From Rhizobium pisi (lineage in GTDB: Bacteria; Pseudomonadota; Alphaproteobacteria; Rhizobiales; Rhizobiaceae), in assembly GCF_003938655.1 (NCBI RefSeq), contig NZ_RJJT01000028.1, positions 16,247 to 80,246 on the forward strand: DNA of 64,000 nt, written 5' to 3'. Made by a program: the position numbers and the translations under genes. The notes beneath the pieces were generated by a model. It saw nothing but the letters and a program-made list of their open reading frames with translations, was not told the DNA's origin and made no database searches. The first letter of the stretch is position 1; every line of letters begins with the position of its first letter. Below, one piece after another: positions 15,188 through 23,620 of this stretch.

Positions 15188-16555
15188 TCAGCTCTCAGGG
15201 GGCGAAAGTTGGCCGGAGCCGGTGTCGTGGACCGGAGGCAGGCGGATTTCCACGACGAGACCGCCGGGCTTTCCGTCCCGTAGCGTCAACGTACCGCCAT
15301 GGCCTTTCCGGATGATGCCTTCGGTCGTCGGCAGGCCGAGCCCGAAGCCACCGCCCACGCCTGTCGTGCGGGCCTCGTCCGCCTTGAAGAAGGGCTCCAG
15401 CACGCGCGCCTTGAGCTCATCCGTCAGCCCTGGGCCATTGTCCTTCACCCGGATGAAGACGCCGTGGTCGCCGGCCTCCTGCAATTCGATCTCGATCTTC
15501 GTCACGTAACGGGAGGCGTTTTCCACCAGATTGGTGACGGCGCGCGTCAGCGCCTGCGGCTTGCACGTATATTTCAGCCGCCTGGGGCCGGAATAGGCGA
15601 CATCGACGCCGGCTTCGGAAAAATCGGTCGCGACCGTCTGGAGCAGGCTCGACAGGTCCACCTTGCGTGACGGCACGTTGTGCCGGGCATCTGTCAGGAA
15701 GGCCAGCGCCTCGTCGATCATCGAATCCAGCATGGTGAGGTCGGCGAGCATCTTTCGCTGCAATTCGGGGTCTTCGCAGCGCTCGGCCCGCATGCGCAGC
15801 CGGGTGAGGGGCGTTCTAAGATCATGGCCGATCGAGCTCAGCATGCGCGTGCGGCTTTCGGCCATCTCAAGGATGCGGTTGCGCATGACGTTGAGCGAGG
15901 CGGCGAGGCTGCGCACCTCCACGGCACCCTCCGCCACGAAGGGCTCGGTGAGGCTGGCATCGGTGCTGGCGCGCTCGGCGGCCGTCGCAAAACGGGTGAG
16001 CGGGCGGGTGATCAGCCAGCTGCTGAAGAAGGCAAGGAGCGCCAGCGGAATGACGATCTTCAGGATACCGCTGGCAACCGCCGGAAAGAACCACAAGGCA
16101 CGGGGAAAGACGGGCAGAGAAAAGGCAAGCGCCCGGTCGGCATCGATCTTGACGATGAGAGGCGGAGGCGCGACCTGCCTGTCGAATATATGGCGCAGCT
16201 CACGGAAGAAATCGCCATCCAGGGCGCTGCGCAGTTTCGGGAGAGTTTCGGCGGGAGAGCCGGCAACGGCTTCGCCGGGATAGGGCAGCTGGCTGGCGGG
16301 TATCCTGGCGACCCTTATTCCGAGCCGTTCGGCAGCCGCCAGAACGGCGACCTCTCCTTCGACCGAATGCGTCTCGCTGAAGCGGTCGGCGATGCCCTCG
16401 ATCCGTCCCGCCAGCAGCCCGATCTCCAGCCCCCGGTCATGACGGCCATAGATGAAGGGTTCCGTGGTCGAGGCGACGACGGAGACGAGGACGACGAGCA
16501 GGATCGCGAGGAAAAGGATCTGCGTGCGGATGGACGCCCCGCGGAGATATTTCAA
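15188..16555 (-). CDS. Membrane sensor histidine kinase (two-component)
   Basis: A 455-residue kinase. Order: TM1 (~8-30, ILFLAILLVVLVSVVA), periplasmic region, TM2 (~160-180), HAMP, HisKA with SSIGHDLRTPLTRLRMRAE (phospho-His near 242), then HATPase_c with NLVENASRYV (N box), VKDNGPGLT (G1) and GGFGLGLPTT (G2). The start is a TTG overlapping the response-regulator stop (TTGA), so expression is coupled; the open frame upstream to 16852 is only the overlapping frame of the regulator. The periplasmic input domain has no signature I recognise. Partner of the OmpR-type regulator just upstream. Confidence 0.88.
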   Translation of the reverse strand: MKYLRGASIRTQILFLAILLVVLVSVVASTTEPFIYGRHDRGLEIGLLAGRIEGIADRFSETHSVEGEVAVLAAAERLGIRVARIPASQLPYPGEAVAGSPAETLPKLRSALDGDFFRELRHIFDRQVAPPPLIVKIDADRALAFSLPVFPRALWFFPAVASGILKIVIPLALLAFFSSWLITRPLTRFATAAERASTDASLTEPFVAEGAVEVRSLAASLNVMRNRILEMAESRTRMLSSIGHDLRTPLTRLRMRAERCEDPELQRKMLADLTMLDSMIDEALAFLTDARHNVPSRKVDLSSLLQTVATDFSEAGVDVAYSGPRRLKYTCKPQALTRAVTNLVENASRYVTKIEIELQEAGDHGVFIRVKDNGPGLTDELKARVLEPFFKADEARTTGVGGGFGLGLPTTEGIIRKGHGGTLTLRDGKPGGLVVEIRLPPVHDTGSGQLSPPES

Positions 16556-17274
16556 GCGAGCCGCTCCACGGTCGCGGCAAAGAGATAACCGCCGAGGCGA
16601 ACCGTCTTGATGAAGGAAGGGTCCCTGAGGTTCGGTTCGATCTTCTGCCGGATGCGGCTGATATGCGCGTCGATGCTGCGCTCGACCGGCCCGGCCGAGC
16701 CGGCATGCGTCATCGACAGGAGCTGTTCGCGCGTCAGCACCTTGTTCGGGTTGCGGCAGAAGGCCCAGAGCAGGTCGAATTCGGCCGTCGTCATGGAAAC
16801 CTCGTCGCCATCGGCATCGAAGAGCTGGCGGCTGTTCGGGTCGATCCGCCATCCCGAAAAGGTAAGCGGCGCGGGCACCTCCTCCTGCCGCAGCGACAGC
16901 GCCGCCCGGCGCAGGATGCTGCGGATGCGGGCGACGAGTTCGCGCGAGTTGAACGGCTTGGTGACGTAGTCGTCGGCCCCGAGTTCGAGCCCGACGATGC
17001 GGTCGATATCCTCGCGCCGCGCCGTCAGCATGAGGATGGGGATAGCGCGCGCGGCGCGAAGCCGCATGCAGATGCTGAAGCCGTCCTCCCCCGGCAGCAT
17101 GGCGTCGAGAACGACGAGGTCGAATTTGCGGCGGCCGAGCAGGCGGTCCATCTCGACGCCGTTTGCGACGGACGCCGCATCGAAGCCGTTGTTTTTCATC
17201 AGCTCGATCAGCATGGCGGCGATTTCGGGATCGTCCTCGACGATGAGGATGGCGGCTTGCTCGGATAGCGTCAT
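16552..17274 (-). CDS. OmpR-family response regulator
   Basis: A 241-residue regulator. The receiver domain (1-120) has the acidic pair in ILIVEDDPEIA, phospho-acceptor Asp57 in LVVLDAMLPGEDGF, Thr in MLTARRED and Lys in DDYVTKPFNSRELVARI. The C-terminal winged helix ends SIDAHISRIRQKIEP and TVRLGGYLFA. Start 17274 fits the family; an upstream in-frame extension to 17520 does not. The stop overlaps the histidine kinase start. TGTTGCG direct repeats spaced 10 bp lie upstream, and the same motif precedes the outer-membrane gene at 18.07 kb, suggesting this pair controls that porin-like gene (inference). Confidence 0.9.
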   Translation of the reverse strand: MTLSEQAAILIVEDDPEIAAMLIELMKNNGFDAASVANGVEMDRLLGRRKFDLVVLDAMLPGEDGFSICMRLRAARAIPILMLTARREDIDRIVGLELGADDYVTKPFNSRELVARIRSILRRAALSLRQEEVPAPLTFSGWRIDPNSRQLFDADGDEVSMTTAEFDLLWAFCRNPNKVLTREQLLSMTHAGSAGPVERSIDAHISRIRQKIEPNLRDPSFIKTVRLGGYLFAATVERLA

Positions 17275-17429
17275 GTCATGGGCTGCTGCAGGAGGTGGAA
17301 GGAATGCCGGCTTGCCGGGCGACGGGCGGACTATCTCATCTGGATACCGGTATGTCACGCTGTACTCCTGATCTGAAAGGCTGCCGGGTTTTAGAATACC
17401 GGAGTGCATCGTCGCGCTGCATTCTGATT

Positions 17430-17446
17430 TGTTGCGAAATGTTGCG
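17430..17446. promoter_or_regulatory. TGTTGCG direct repeat, possible response-regulator site
   Basis: TGTTGCG occurs twice, 10 bp apart (17430, 17440), with an inverse copy CGCAACA at 17513-17519. Head-to-tail repeats with a ~10-bp period are typical of OmpR-family binding. The site lies between the regulator and the small membrane-protein gene. An ATACCGG pair (17346, 17396) is also in this gap. Confidence 0.45.
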
Positions 17447-17577
17447 GGCGGCCGACGCGGTATCTCAGGCGCAAGCGCCGGCCGGAACAACAAAAAATCT
17501 TCCGACATACAACGCAACACGAAATCCTCGCCAAATCTGCTCCCCTACGGCTGAACCCCTTGCCGGAGAGCAGCAAT

Positions 17578-17922
17578 ATGGCCGATGCCGAAAAGATCCG
17601 GAATGTCAGGCTGCGGCCGCGCCTGGCGCGCCTTCCGGGCACGCGCGGCGACCTCTGCGGCTGGGCTGTCTGCCTCGGTGGCAATGCGATCTTCTGGCTG
17701 CTTGGCGCGAGCCTGGTGCAGTTTGCGATCTTCGACATGCTTTGGCTGGTCACAGTCTCCATCCGGCATGGCGGGAGCAGGGAGGCAGCCCTTGCGGAGG
17801 CAAGCGCCGGGGAGCGCGCCTATTATCGCCTGGGTTTCCTGGTCTTCCTTCTGAGGGTGGTGATCGCCTGCGACGCTGTGACCGTCATCGTCGACAGCCT
17901 TTCGCCGAACCCGCTCGGCTGA
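17578..17922 (+). CDS. Small membrane protein, function unknown
   Basis: A 114-residue protein with two hydrophobic stretches: about 28-58 (a long segment with NAIFWLLGASLVQFAIFDML) and about 86-108 (GFLVFLLRVVIACDAVTVIV). The N-terminus is basic, which predicts it stays in the cytoplasm. No family recognised. Start 17578 follows GGAGAGCAGCA. It lies between the divergent two-component system and the outer-membrane protein gene and shares CGCAACA motifs on both sides, so it may belong to the same regulon. Confidence 0.6.
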   Translation: MADAEKIRNVRLRPRLARLPGTRGDLCGWAVCLGGNAIFWLLGASLVQFAIFDMLWLVTVSIRHGGSREAALAEASAGERAYYRLGFLVFLLRVVIACDAVTVIVDSLSPNPLG

Positions 17923-17948
17923 GGCCATTCCTTACGCCGAGACCGGCT

Positions 17949-17985
17949 CGCAACAAAACGCAATGTCAAAAGACACTCCGCAACA
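17949..17985. promoter_or_regulatory. CGCAA(C/T) repeats in 10-bp phase upstream of the omp gene
   Basis: CGCAACA at 17949-17955, CGCAATG at 17959-17965 and CGCAACA at 17979-17985 fall at offsets 0, 10 and 30. This is the reverse complement of the TGTTGCG repeat found upstream of the neighbouring response regulator. Confidence 0.45.
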
Positions 17986-18067
17986 CCGGCGCGGGGCATG
18001 GTTCTCAAGAGCCGGGCGGCGTTGCGATCGCCCTCTCTTTTTCTGTCAATGAAACGAGGCATCTCCC

Positions 18068-18685
18068 ATGCATATCAGACTCGTCGCCTGCGCCGCCCTG
18101 GCGCTTTCGGTCGCTATCCCGGCCGCTGCCGCCGACCTCACCTACGAAACGCCGGCCGCCCAGCCCGGATGGCAGGTCTCCTCGGCCTATGATTGGTCGG
18201 GCTTCTATCTCGGCGCTCAAGGCGGCTATTCCTGGAGCCAGACGAAGATCCTGGGTTCGGATCAGGATGCCAATAGCGGCTCAGCCGGCCTGCATGCCGG
18301 CTACAACTTCCAATCCGGAAACATCGTCTACGGCATCGAGAACGACTTCAACTACAACTTCGAGAAGAATGGCGACGCGGACCTCGAATGGGATGCTTCC
18401 GGCCGGGCGCGGCTGGGCTATGCCTGGGGCCGGACCCTGTTCTTCGCGACGGCGGGCGCGGCGGCCGCCGGCGGCAAGGTCGATATCCCCGCTGTGGGAA
18501 AGAAGGACGGCATCTTGATCGGCTGGACGGCCGGCGGCGGCATCGAACACGCCGTCACCGACAATATCCTGGTGCGCGGCGAATACCGCCATCTGGATTT
18601 CGGCGACAAGGACTTCGGCTCTGCCATCGGCGATGTCGGCGCTTCGCAAGACAAGCTTCTCTTCGGGACCAGCTACAAGTTTTGA
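18068..18685 (+). CDS. Outer-membrane beta-barrel protein (Omp25/RopB-like)
   Basis: A 205-residue secreted barrel. Signal peptide MHIRLVACAALALSVAIPAAAA with cleavage after about residue 21, then YDWSGFYLGAQGGYSWSQ, the hallmark of the Omp25/Omp31 family of Rhizobiales. Alternating strands follow (AGYNFQSGNIVYGIENDF, VRGEYRHLDFGDKDFG) and it ends in the barrel-assembly signal TSYKF with terminal Phe. It sits in the outer membrane. Repeated CGCAACA boxes upstream and the adjacent two-component system suggest regulation by that system. A strong hairpin follows the stop. Confidence 0.88.
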   Translation: MHIRLVACAALALSVAIPAAAADLTYETPAAQPGWQVSSAYDWSGFYLGAQGGYSWSQTKILGSDQDANSGSAGLHAGYNFQSGNIVYGIENDFNYNFEKNGDADLEWDASGRARLGYAWGRTLFFATAGAAAAGGKVDIPAVGKKDGILIGWTAGGGIEHAVTDNILVRGEYRHLDFGDKDFGSAIGDVGASQDKLLFGTSYKF

Positions 18686-18693
18686 GATGGGGC

Positions 18694-18724
18694 GGATCGG
18701 CCGGGTTGTTCTCCCGGCCGATCC
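18694..18724 (+). terminator. Hairpin after the outer-membrane protein gene
   Basis: GGATCGGCCGGG-N7-CCCGGCCGATCC, a perfect 12-bp stem beginning 9 bp after the stop. There is no T tract, so it may act as a 3'-stabilising or pausing structure rather than a classic intrinsic terminator. Confidence 0.5.
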
Positions 18725-18862
18725 CTCGCAACATCCGCCGAATAATTTGCGCGGCATGCGCCAAGCAATTTTTCTTGAACAAAAGGTCGATCCGGTGTCG
18801 GATCGCGGAGGCCTCGGCCGTCCTAGGCTCGTCCATTCCGTCCATTCAAGAGGATCACGACC

Positions 18863-19306
18863 ATGCCAAGCACCATCCGCCTGCACCGCGTTTTCGCGAC
18901 CACCCCGGAGAAGGTCTATCGCGCCTTCATCGAAGCCGACGCGCTTGCCAAGTGGCTGCCGCCGAACGGCTTTCTCTGCACCGTGCATCACCTGGAGGCG
19001 TCGGTCGGCGGCACCTTCAGAATGTCCTTCCGCAACTTCACGACCGGCCACGCCCACGCCTTCGGCGGCGAATACCTTGAACTCGTCCCGGGCGAGCTCG
19101 TCCGCTACACCGACAAGTTCGACGATCCGAACCTGCCCGGCGAAATGGAAGTCACCGTGACTCTGAAAAAGGTCTCGGTCGGCACCGAGGTCAATATCAC
19201 CCAGGCCGGCGTGCCCGACGTGATCCCGCCGGAAGCCTGCTACCTCGGCTGGCAGGATTCGCTGCGCAATCTTGCCCAGGTGGTGGAGCCTGACATTAAC
19301 GAGTAG
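18863..19306 (+). CDS. SRPBCC (AHSA1-like) protein
   Basis: A 147-residue helix-grip protein. The N-terminus RLHRVFATTPEKVYRAFIEADALAKWLPPNGF is the characteristic AHSA1/CalC start, and a GGTFRMSFRNF strand and VTLKKVSVGTEVNITQAG follow. Binds a hydrophobic ligand in the family; ligand unknown. GAGGATCACGACC precedes the start. Unlike the copies at 1.7 and 37.2 kb it has no ArsR partner. Confidence 0.82.
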   Translation: MPSTIRLHRVFATTPEKVYRAFIEADALAKWLPPNGFLCTVHHLEASVGGTFRMSFRNFTTGHAHAFGGEYLELVPGELVRYTDKFDDPNLPGEMEVTVTLKKVSVGTEVNITQAGVPDVIPPEACYLGWQDSLRNLAQVVEPDINE

Positions 19307-19432
19307 GGTGGGGATTGGCTGCGGTTGCCCGGGGCGGCCGGCGCGATTGGCGCCGGCGCTCAAGAGAGCCTCGAAGGCGAGGCGGCTAAGATCCCGGATG
19401 CGAGGGGTATAGTACGTCCTCTATTGGTGCCC

Positions 19433-19593
19433 TTCGCTTTCGCTTCGTGCATTCGCGGCTTTGCCGCTCACCCCCTCATCTGCCTGCCGGCATCTTCTCC
19501 CCGCTGGGGAGAAGGTGGCCCGAAGGGTCGGATGAGGGGGGGCAGGAGCGCTAGCGACGAGCGCCTTGAGCGGCAAGCGGAAGGCAGATGGCC
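19433..19593. repeat. Family-A palindromic repeat with both flanking modules
   Basis: A complete example. Left module GCCCTTCGCTTTCGCTTCGTGCATTCG...GCTCA (19433-19470), palindromic core CCCCCTCATCTGCC ... GGATGAGGGGG with CTTCTCCCCGCTGGGGAGAAG at its apex (19471-19541), right module GCGACGAGCGCCTTGAGCGGCAAGCGGAAGGCAG (split here; 19554-19587). The same three-part layout recurs at 46.46-46.72 kb. Confidence 0.7.
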
Positions 19594-19663
19594 CCTACGA
19601 TGCCTGGAAAAAAGACACCCACCCGCGATCTGATATCGCCGAACACCACGCCCCTCATAAGCA

Positions 19664-20593
19664 TCAATTCCTGATCCCGCGTTTCGCCAGCGCGTGGCGT
19701 GCGGCCGTGGCGCCCCAGTCGTCGGAGAGGTCCTGTCTCTCGATCTCGGCCTCGGCGATCGGCGTTGCGAGGATCACCGGCACGGAGCCGAAGGGCAGGC
19801 CTTCGATCCGGTCGGCAGTGCGGCTCAGCATGATGCGGGTCAGCGGCGCGTAATCTTCCGTCAGCCGGCAGAAGAGGATGGCGCCGTGCTTTTCGACGTC
19901 GCGGGCGACGCGATGGCCGTCGGCCATCAGGTCGCCGATGTTGATCAGAAGGTTCGCCCAGTTGCTGATTCCGGCCGCGTCAAGCGTTGCGGCATCGAAC
20001 TCCATGTAGAGTTCGCATTCGACGCCGTTCTCCGGATCGGCAATGCCTGCCCAGGGGGTGGAAAGGCCGTCGGTGGCGAGTATCAGCTTTCCCGGCGCAT
20101 CGATGGCGAGGATGCGGCGGTGCGGGCCGAACCATTTCGTCTGATTGTAGATATTGGCCGTTTCGCGCTCGGCGGCAAAACCCACCTGCAGCGCGCCGCG
20201 ACCCTGCCAGAAGGCGCGCCGGGCGGCGGCCGCTTCCTCGTAGACCGGGTCGTCCGGCCCGCGCGGGACGATCGCTTCGTCAAAATTGGTTTCGAGCGTG
20301 ACATCAGCGCGCATGAAGGGAAATTTCGGCTTCTTCCAGCGGATCACCACTGTGTTGAAGTGTCGTGGTGCTGCCGCATCGAGCTTTTCGACGACGTCGT
20401 CGATGATGCCGAGCGAATAGCTGGGGTCCTCCGGAAGCTGCCTGCCTTGGGCATCGCGATAGCCGCCCGTGCGGGAGGAATGGCCGGCCTGCATAGTCGT
20501 GGCGGTCCATTCCCCGCTGACGGCGCCCACCGGCGCCTTGCCGAGAACCGGGGCCAATTCCCGGATCGCATCGTCAATCGAATAGGATGCCAC
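19664..20593 (-). CDS. Conserved hypothetical protein, possibly SUFU-like
   Basis: A 309-residue soluble protein with no signal peptide or membrane segment. The central part has LILATDGLSTPWAGI followed by VECELYMEFDA, which recalls the 'sdGLS.P' and acidic strand pattern of bacterial suppressor-of-fused (SUFU-like) proteins. The resemblance is weak and from memory, and I would not assign it. The N-terminus (MASYSIDDAIRELAPVLG) starts cleanly at 20593. It is flanked by repeats, with no obvious operon partner. Confidence 0.6.
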   Translation of the reverse strand: MASYSIDDAIRELAPVLGKAPVGAVSGEWTATTMQAGHSSRTGGYRDAQGRQLPEDPSYSLGIIDDVVEKLDAAAPRHFNTVVIRWKKPKFPFMRADVTLETNFDEAIVPRGPDDPVYEEAAAARRAFWQGRGALQVGFAAERETANIYNQTKWFGPHRRILAIDAPGKLILATDGLSTPWAGIADPENGVECELYMEFDAATLDAAGISNWANLLINIGDLMADGHRVARDVEKHGAILFCRLTEDYAPLTRIMLSRTADRIEGLPFGSVPVILATPIAEAEIERQDLSDDWGATAARHALAKRGIRN

Positions 20594-20759
20594 GTCGCCC
20601 CTCCGCCTTCGCTCACAGATCCCACTGCGGCAGAAATTAGGGCGGAGGCGTTGCCGATCAATGACGGGCGGCCCGAGAGAGCCTCACCTTGGAGAGCCCA
20701 GGAGACTGCCGCCGTTCGGAATATCTTCCTTGCATGTGGGATGAGTAATGGGACAGAGG

Positions 20760-20795
20760 AAAGGGCGTGCCGCGGACACCCACGGCACGCCCTTT
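20760..20795. terminator. Perfect 13-bp hairpin, possible bidirectional terminator
   Basis: AAAGGGCGTGCCG-N10-CGGCACGCCCTTT in the gap between two minus-strand genes. It ends in TTT on both strands. It could terminate transcription from the small gene at 20845-21018. Confidence 0.45.
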
Positions 20796-20844
20796 CGAAA
20801 TGCCCCATCACCATAAACGCAATAGGAAGAGCGGCTTTCCGCCC

Positions 20845-21018
20845 TCAATTGCTTCCGTCGTTCGGCCGCGCCTTGGCGCTGTCGTTGGTGGTCGAAGAGG
20901 CGGTTTTGCCATCGGGTTGCTGGCCGAAATAGGTACCGCCGAGATGGCCGCCGGCGCTGGTGTTTTCGACCTGCCGTTCGGCGCGCTTCTGAAGTTCCCT
21001 AGCGTTGGTCTTGCTCAT
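20845..21018 (-). CDS. Small hydrophilic protein, unknown
   Basis: A 57-residue acidic/polar protein beginning MSKTNARELQKRAERQVENT and containing GGHLGGTYFGQQPDG. No membrane segment or cysteine. It looks like one of the short, probably disordered proteins conserved among rhizobia, but I cannot name a family. An alternative ATG lies four codons upstream (21030). An AGAGG sits 14 bases before that ATG, so the start is uncertain. Confidence 0.5.
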   Translation of the reverse strand: MSKTNARELQKRAERQVENTSAGGHLGGTYFGQQPDGKTASSTTNDSAKARPNDGSN

Positions 21019-21160
21019 GTTCGGCTGCATTTTTGTGGTTGCGACCTCTGAACAACCGACGGGGGCCGACACTGTTCCATATTTTCCGGTCCGGTAAGGC
21101 TCTCTTGAGCGTCGGCATCCTCCAACGCTGCTCCCCGAACGAGGGGGCGCCCACCCAAGG

Positions 21161-22051
21161 TTACCCGCCAAAATAAGCCGGGTGGTCCATATCCGCTAGG
21201 AGATCCGGCTTCCTCGGCTGCCAGCCGAGCAGCGCCCGGGTATGTTCGCTTGATGTCGGAATGTCGAAACCCGCAAACATTCCAAACCAGCCGAAATGCT
21301 CCACCGCCTCTTCCTGCGAGAGCGAAACCGCCGGCACGCCGAGGCGGCGGCCGATCAGTTCGGCGATCTCACGGAAGCGCACGCCTTCTTCCGCTACCGC
21401 GAGGAAGGGGCCGTCCTGCGGCCCATGCTCCAGCGCCAGGCGATAGACGCGGGCGGCATCCAGGCGGTGCACGGCCGGCCAGCGGTTCTCCCCATCGCCG
21501 ATATAGGCGGAGACGCCCTTTTGCCGGGCGGTATCGATCAGGATCGGCACGAAGCCATGGTCGCCATGGCCGTGCACCGAGGGCGGAAGGCGGACGGTGG
21601 AGGCGTTGATGCCGCGGGCGGCAAGGGCTGCCGCCGTCGCCTCGGAAGCACGAGGATAGGTATCCGATGTCGGCAGCGGCGGGTCCTTTTCCGTGGCGAT
21701 GCGGCCGGGCGCATGGCCGAGGCCTGCGGTGACGAGCAACGGGCGGGTGGAGCCTTCCAGCGCGGCGCCGAGCGCCTCGATGGCGCGCCGGTCGGCGGCG
21801 CAGTTTTCGGCGAATTTCGAGAAGTCATGGTTGAAGGCCGTGTGGATGACGCCGTCGGTCTCGGCCGCGCCGCGCCTCAGGCCCTCCAGATCGTCGAGCG
21901 TGCCGCGCTGAACGTCAGCGCCTGATGCCGCCAGTTCTGCCGCTCCCTTGTCCGAACGGGCAAGGCCGAGCACCTGATGGCCGGCGCCCAGCAATTCGCT
22001 GACGACGGCCGAGCCGACCCAGCCGGTGGCTCCAGTGACGAATATGCGCAT
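21161..22051 (-). CDS. NAD(P)-dependent SDR-family epimerase-like oxidoreductase
   Basis: A 296-residue extended/atypical SDR. MRIFVTGATGWVGSAVV gives the GxTGxxG nucleotide motif, followed by ADVQRGTLDDLEGL and TDGVIHTAFNHDF. The usual YxxxK is not obvious; the region reads YPRASEATAAALAARG, so it is of the atypical NAD-dependent epimerase type. Start 22051 sits directly at the Rossmann strand; the frame extends to 22123 across the operator. It is divergent from an XRE-type regulator, with direct-repeat operators between them, so it is probably controlled by that regulator. Confidence 0.85.
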   Translation of the reverse strand: MRIFVTGATGWVGSAVVSELLGAGHQVLGLARSDKGAAELAASGADVQRGTLDDLEGLRRGAAETDGVIHTAFNHDFSKFAENCAADRRAIEALGAALEGSTRPLLVTAGLGHAPGRIATEKDPPLPTSDTYPRASEATAAALAARGINASTVRLPPSVHGHGDHGFVPILIDTARQKGVSAYIGDGENRWPAVHRLDAARVYRLALEHGPQDGPFLAVAEEGVRFREIAELIGRRLGVPAVSLSQEEAVEHFGWFGMFAGFDIPTSSEHTRALLGWQPRKPDLLADMDHPAYFGG

Positions 22052-22095
22052 ATCGATATCTCCTGATTTGATGGGACAGATATCGGCCGGGATGC

Positions 22096-22127
22096 TATCA
22101 TGGTAAAGTAGTGACATTATCATGGTA
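22096..22127. promoter_or_regulatory. Direct repeat TATCATGGTA x2, 22 bp apart
   Basis: TATCATGGTA at 22096-22105 and again at 22118-22127, two helical turns apart, in the divergent gap between the SDR gene and the HTH regulator. It lies 15 bp from the regulator start. Likely operator for the regulator. Confidence 0.6.
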
Positions 22128-22141
22128 TAAAGGCTAACAGG

Positions 22142-22972
22142 ATGAGCGAATTCATCGCCTCGGACAATCGGCTCGGCACCTATCTCAAGGACCGCCGCGC
22201 CAAGCTCGATCCCGCCGCCTTCGGCTTCGGGGCGGAGCGGCGGCGCACGCCGGGGCTGCGGCGCGAGGAGGTGGCGGGCCGCGCCAATATCAGCCCGACC
22301 TGGTACACCTGGCTGGAGCAGGGACGCGGCGGCGCGCCGTCCGCCGACGTGCTGGATCGGATCTCACGCGCCCTGATGCTGACCGATGTCGAGCGCGAAC
22401 ACCTCTTCCTCATCGGCCTCGGCCGCCCGCCCGAGGTGCGCTACCGCAGCGAACAGGGTGTCACGCCGCGGCTGCAGGGCGTGCTCGACGCGCTCGATCC
22501 GAGCCCGGCGCTGATCCGCACCGCGATCTGGGACGTCGTCGCCTGGAACCGGGCGGCGACCGTGCTGCTCACCGATTACGCCGCGCTGCCGCCCGAAGAG
22601 CGCAACGTGCTGCGCTTCATCTTCCTCGACCCGCGCGTGCGGGCCGCCCAATATGACTGGGAAAGCGTCGCCCGCTTCGTCGTCGCCGCCTTCCGGGTGG
22701 ATGCGGCGCGTGCAGGCGCGGCCGCCCAAGTGGAGCCGCTGGTCGACGAACTCTGCCGCAAGAGCCCGGAATTCCTCGCCATGTGGAGAGATAACGACGT
22801 GCGCACCCACGGCGAGGGCGCCAAGCACATCGAACACCCGGTCCTCGGCCGCCTCTCCTTCGAATATTCCTCCTTCCAGGTGGACGGCCGGCCTGATCTC
22901 AGCATGGTGGTGTATAATCCGGCGACGGCGGAGGATGTGGCGAAGATCAGGGGTTTGGTGGGCGAGGGGTGA
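22142..22972 (+). CDS. XRE-type HTH regulator with MmyB-like ligand domain
   Basis: A 276-residue regulator. The HTH at ~9-75 has LGTYLKDRRAKLDP, TPGLRREEVAGRANISPTWY and TWLEQGRGG, the signature of the actinobacterial/proteobacterial MmyB-like family. The C-terminal domain (DPSPALIRTAIWDVVAWNRAA, then RNVLRFIFLDPRVR) is the MmyB-like PAS-related ligand-binding domain, thought to bind fatty-acid-like ligands. It is divergent from the SDR gene with a two-copy direct repeat between them, so it probably regulates that gene and itself. Confidence 0.9.
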   Translation: MSEFIASDNRLGTYLKDRRAKLDPAAFGFGAERRRTPGLRREEVAGRANISPTWYTWLEQGRGGAPSADVLDRISRALMLTDVEREHLFLIGLGRPPEVRYRSEQGVTPRLQGVLDALDPSPALIRTAIWDVVAWNRAATVLLTDYAALPPEERNVLRFIFLDPRVRAAQYDWESVARFVVAAFRVDAARAGAAAQVEPLVDELCRKSPEFLAMWRDNDVRTHGEGAKHIEHPVLGRLSFEYSSFQVDGRPDLSMVVYNPATAEDVAKIRGLVGEG

Positions 22973-22983
22973 GTTCTGACGAT

Positions 22984-23150
22984 AGCCGGCGCGGCATCCT
23001 CTGCCGCTCCTCATGCTGAGGTGCACAGCCCGCAGGGCGAAGCCTCGAAGCACGCGCCGCAGCGTTGCTTCTTGCATCTGTCGACGCGGGGCGCGCCCGC
23101 CTCGCCCTTCGAGGCTCCAGCCAAGGATGAGGCTCTCTCATCCGCCGACG
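22984..23150. repeat. Family-B repeat
   Basis: Contains CTCATGCTGAGGTGCACAGC, CCGCAGGGCGAAGCCTCGAA, GCACGCGCCGCAGCGTTGCT and TCTTGCAT, followed by the second B module (CGCCCTTCGAGGCTCCAGCC ... GGATGAGGCTCTC). The element begins 12 bp after the regulator stop. Confidence 0.65.
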
Positions 23151-23260
23151 GCCCTAATGCCGCGCAACCGGGCGACGGTAGAGATCAAGGGCTGGCGGGG
23201 TGAAGAAAGTTTGGCGAACTTTCTCGAACCGGAGTTTTAAGGTCGACGCCAGAACTCATT

Positions 23261-23329
23261 TTGTACTCATTGAAAGCATACGACGATTGACATGCATTGC
23301 CATCTTTCGTACTCTTTCAATAAGTACAA
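23261..23329. promoter_or_regulatory. Long inverted repeat, toxin-antitoxin operator
   Basis: TTGTACTCATTGAAAG (23261-23276) and CTTTCAATAAGTACAA (23314-23329) are 16-bp inverted arms with one mismatch and a 37-bp spacer. The right arm ends 12 bp before the GTG start of the DUF1778 antitoxin. Ribbon-helix-helix antitoxins of this class bind such sites to autoregulate. Confidence 0.65.
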
Positions 23330-23341
23330 ATGGAGGCTGCC

Positions 23342-23620
23342 GTGCCGAGAGTGGCTGTTGAAGACAACGAACGCATGAGCCTGCGCATTGCCGCGGCCGC
23401 CAAAGCCAAACTGGTGCGGGCGGCGGCGCTTCGCAATACGGATCTCACCAATTTCGTGACGCAATCCGCATTGCGCGAGGCGGATTCCGTCATTGCCGAA
23501 GCGGAGGTCATCAAAGCATCGGAGCGCGATTACGGGCGCATTCTCGAACTTTTGGAAAATCCGCCTCAGCCGAATGACAAGCTGCTGGCCGCTGCCGGCG
23601 CGTTGCCGAAATCGATATGA
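23342..23620 (+). CDS. DUF1778-family antitoxin (ribbon-helix-helix)
   Basis: A 92-residue antitoxin starting at GTG 23342, chosen because TGGAGG lies five bases upstream. The ATG at 23330 would place the ribosome site inside the gene. ERMSLRIAAAAKAKLVRAAAL is the RHH strand and helix of the TacA/DUF1778 family, followed by TDLTNFVTQSALREA. The C-terminal tail (GRILELLENPPQPNDKLLAAA) is the toxin-neutralising segment typical of these proteins. The stop overlaps the GNAT toxin start (ATGA). A 16-bp inverted repeat upstream is the likely operator. Confidence 0.88.
   Translation: MPRVAVEDNERMSLRIAAAAKAKLVRAAALRNTDLTNFVTQSALREADSVIAEAEVIKASERDYGRILELLENPPQPNDKLLAAAGALPKSI

Noticed and set aside
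16556..16852. N-terminal 99-codon extension of the histidine kinase
   Set aside because: It overlaps the response-regulator gene in another frame; the TTG start overlapping the regulator's stop gives a normal kinase N-terminus with a membrane helix.
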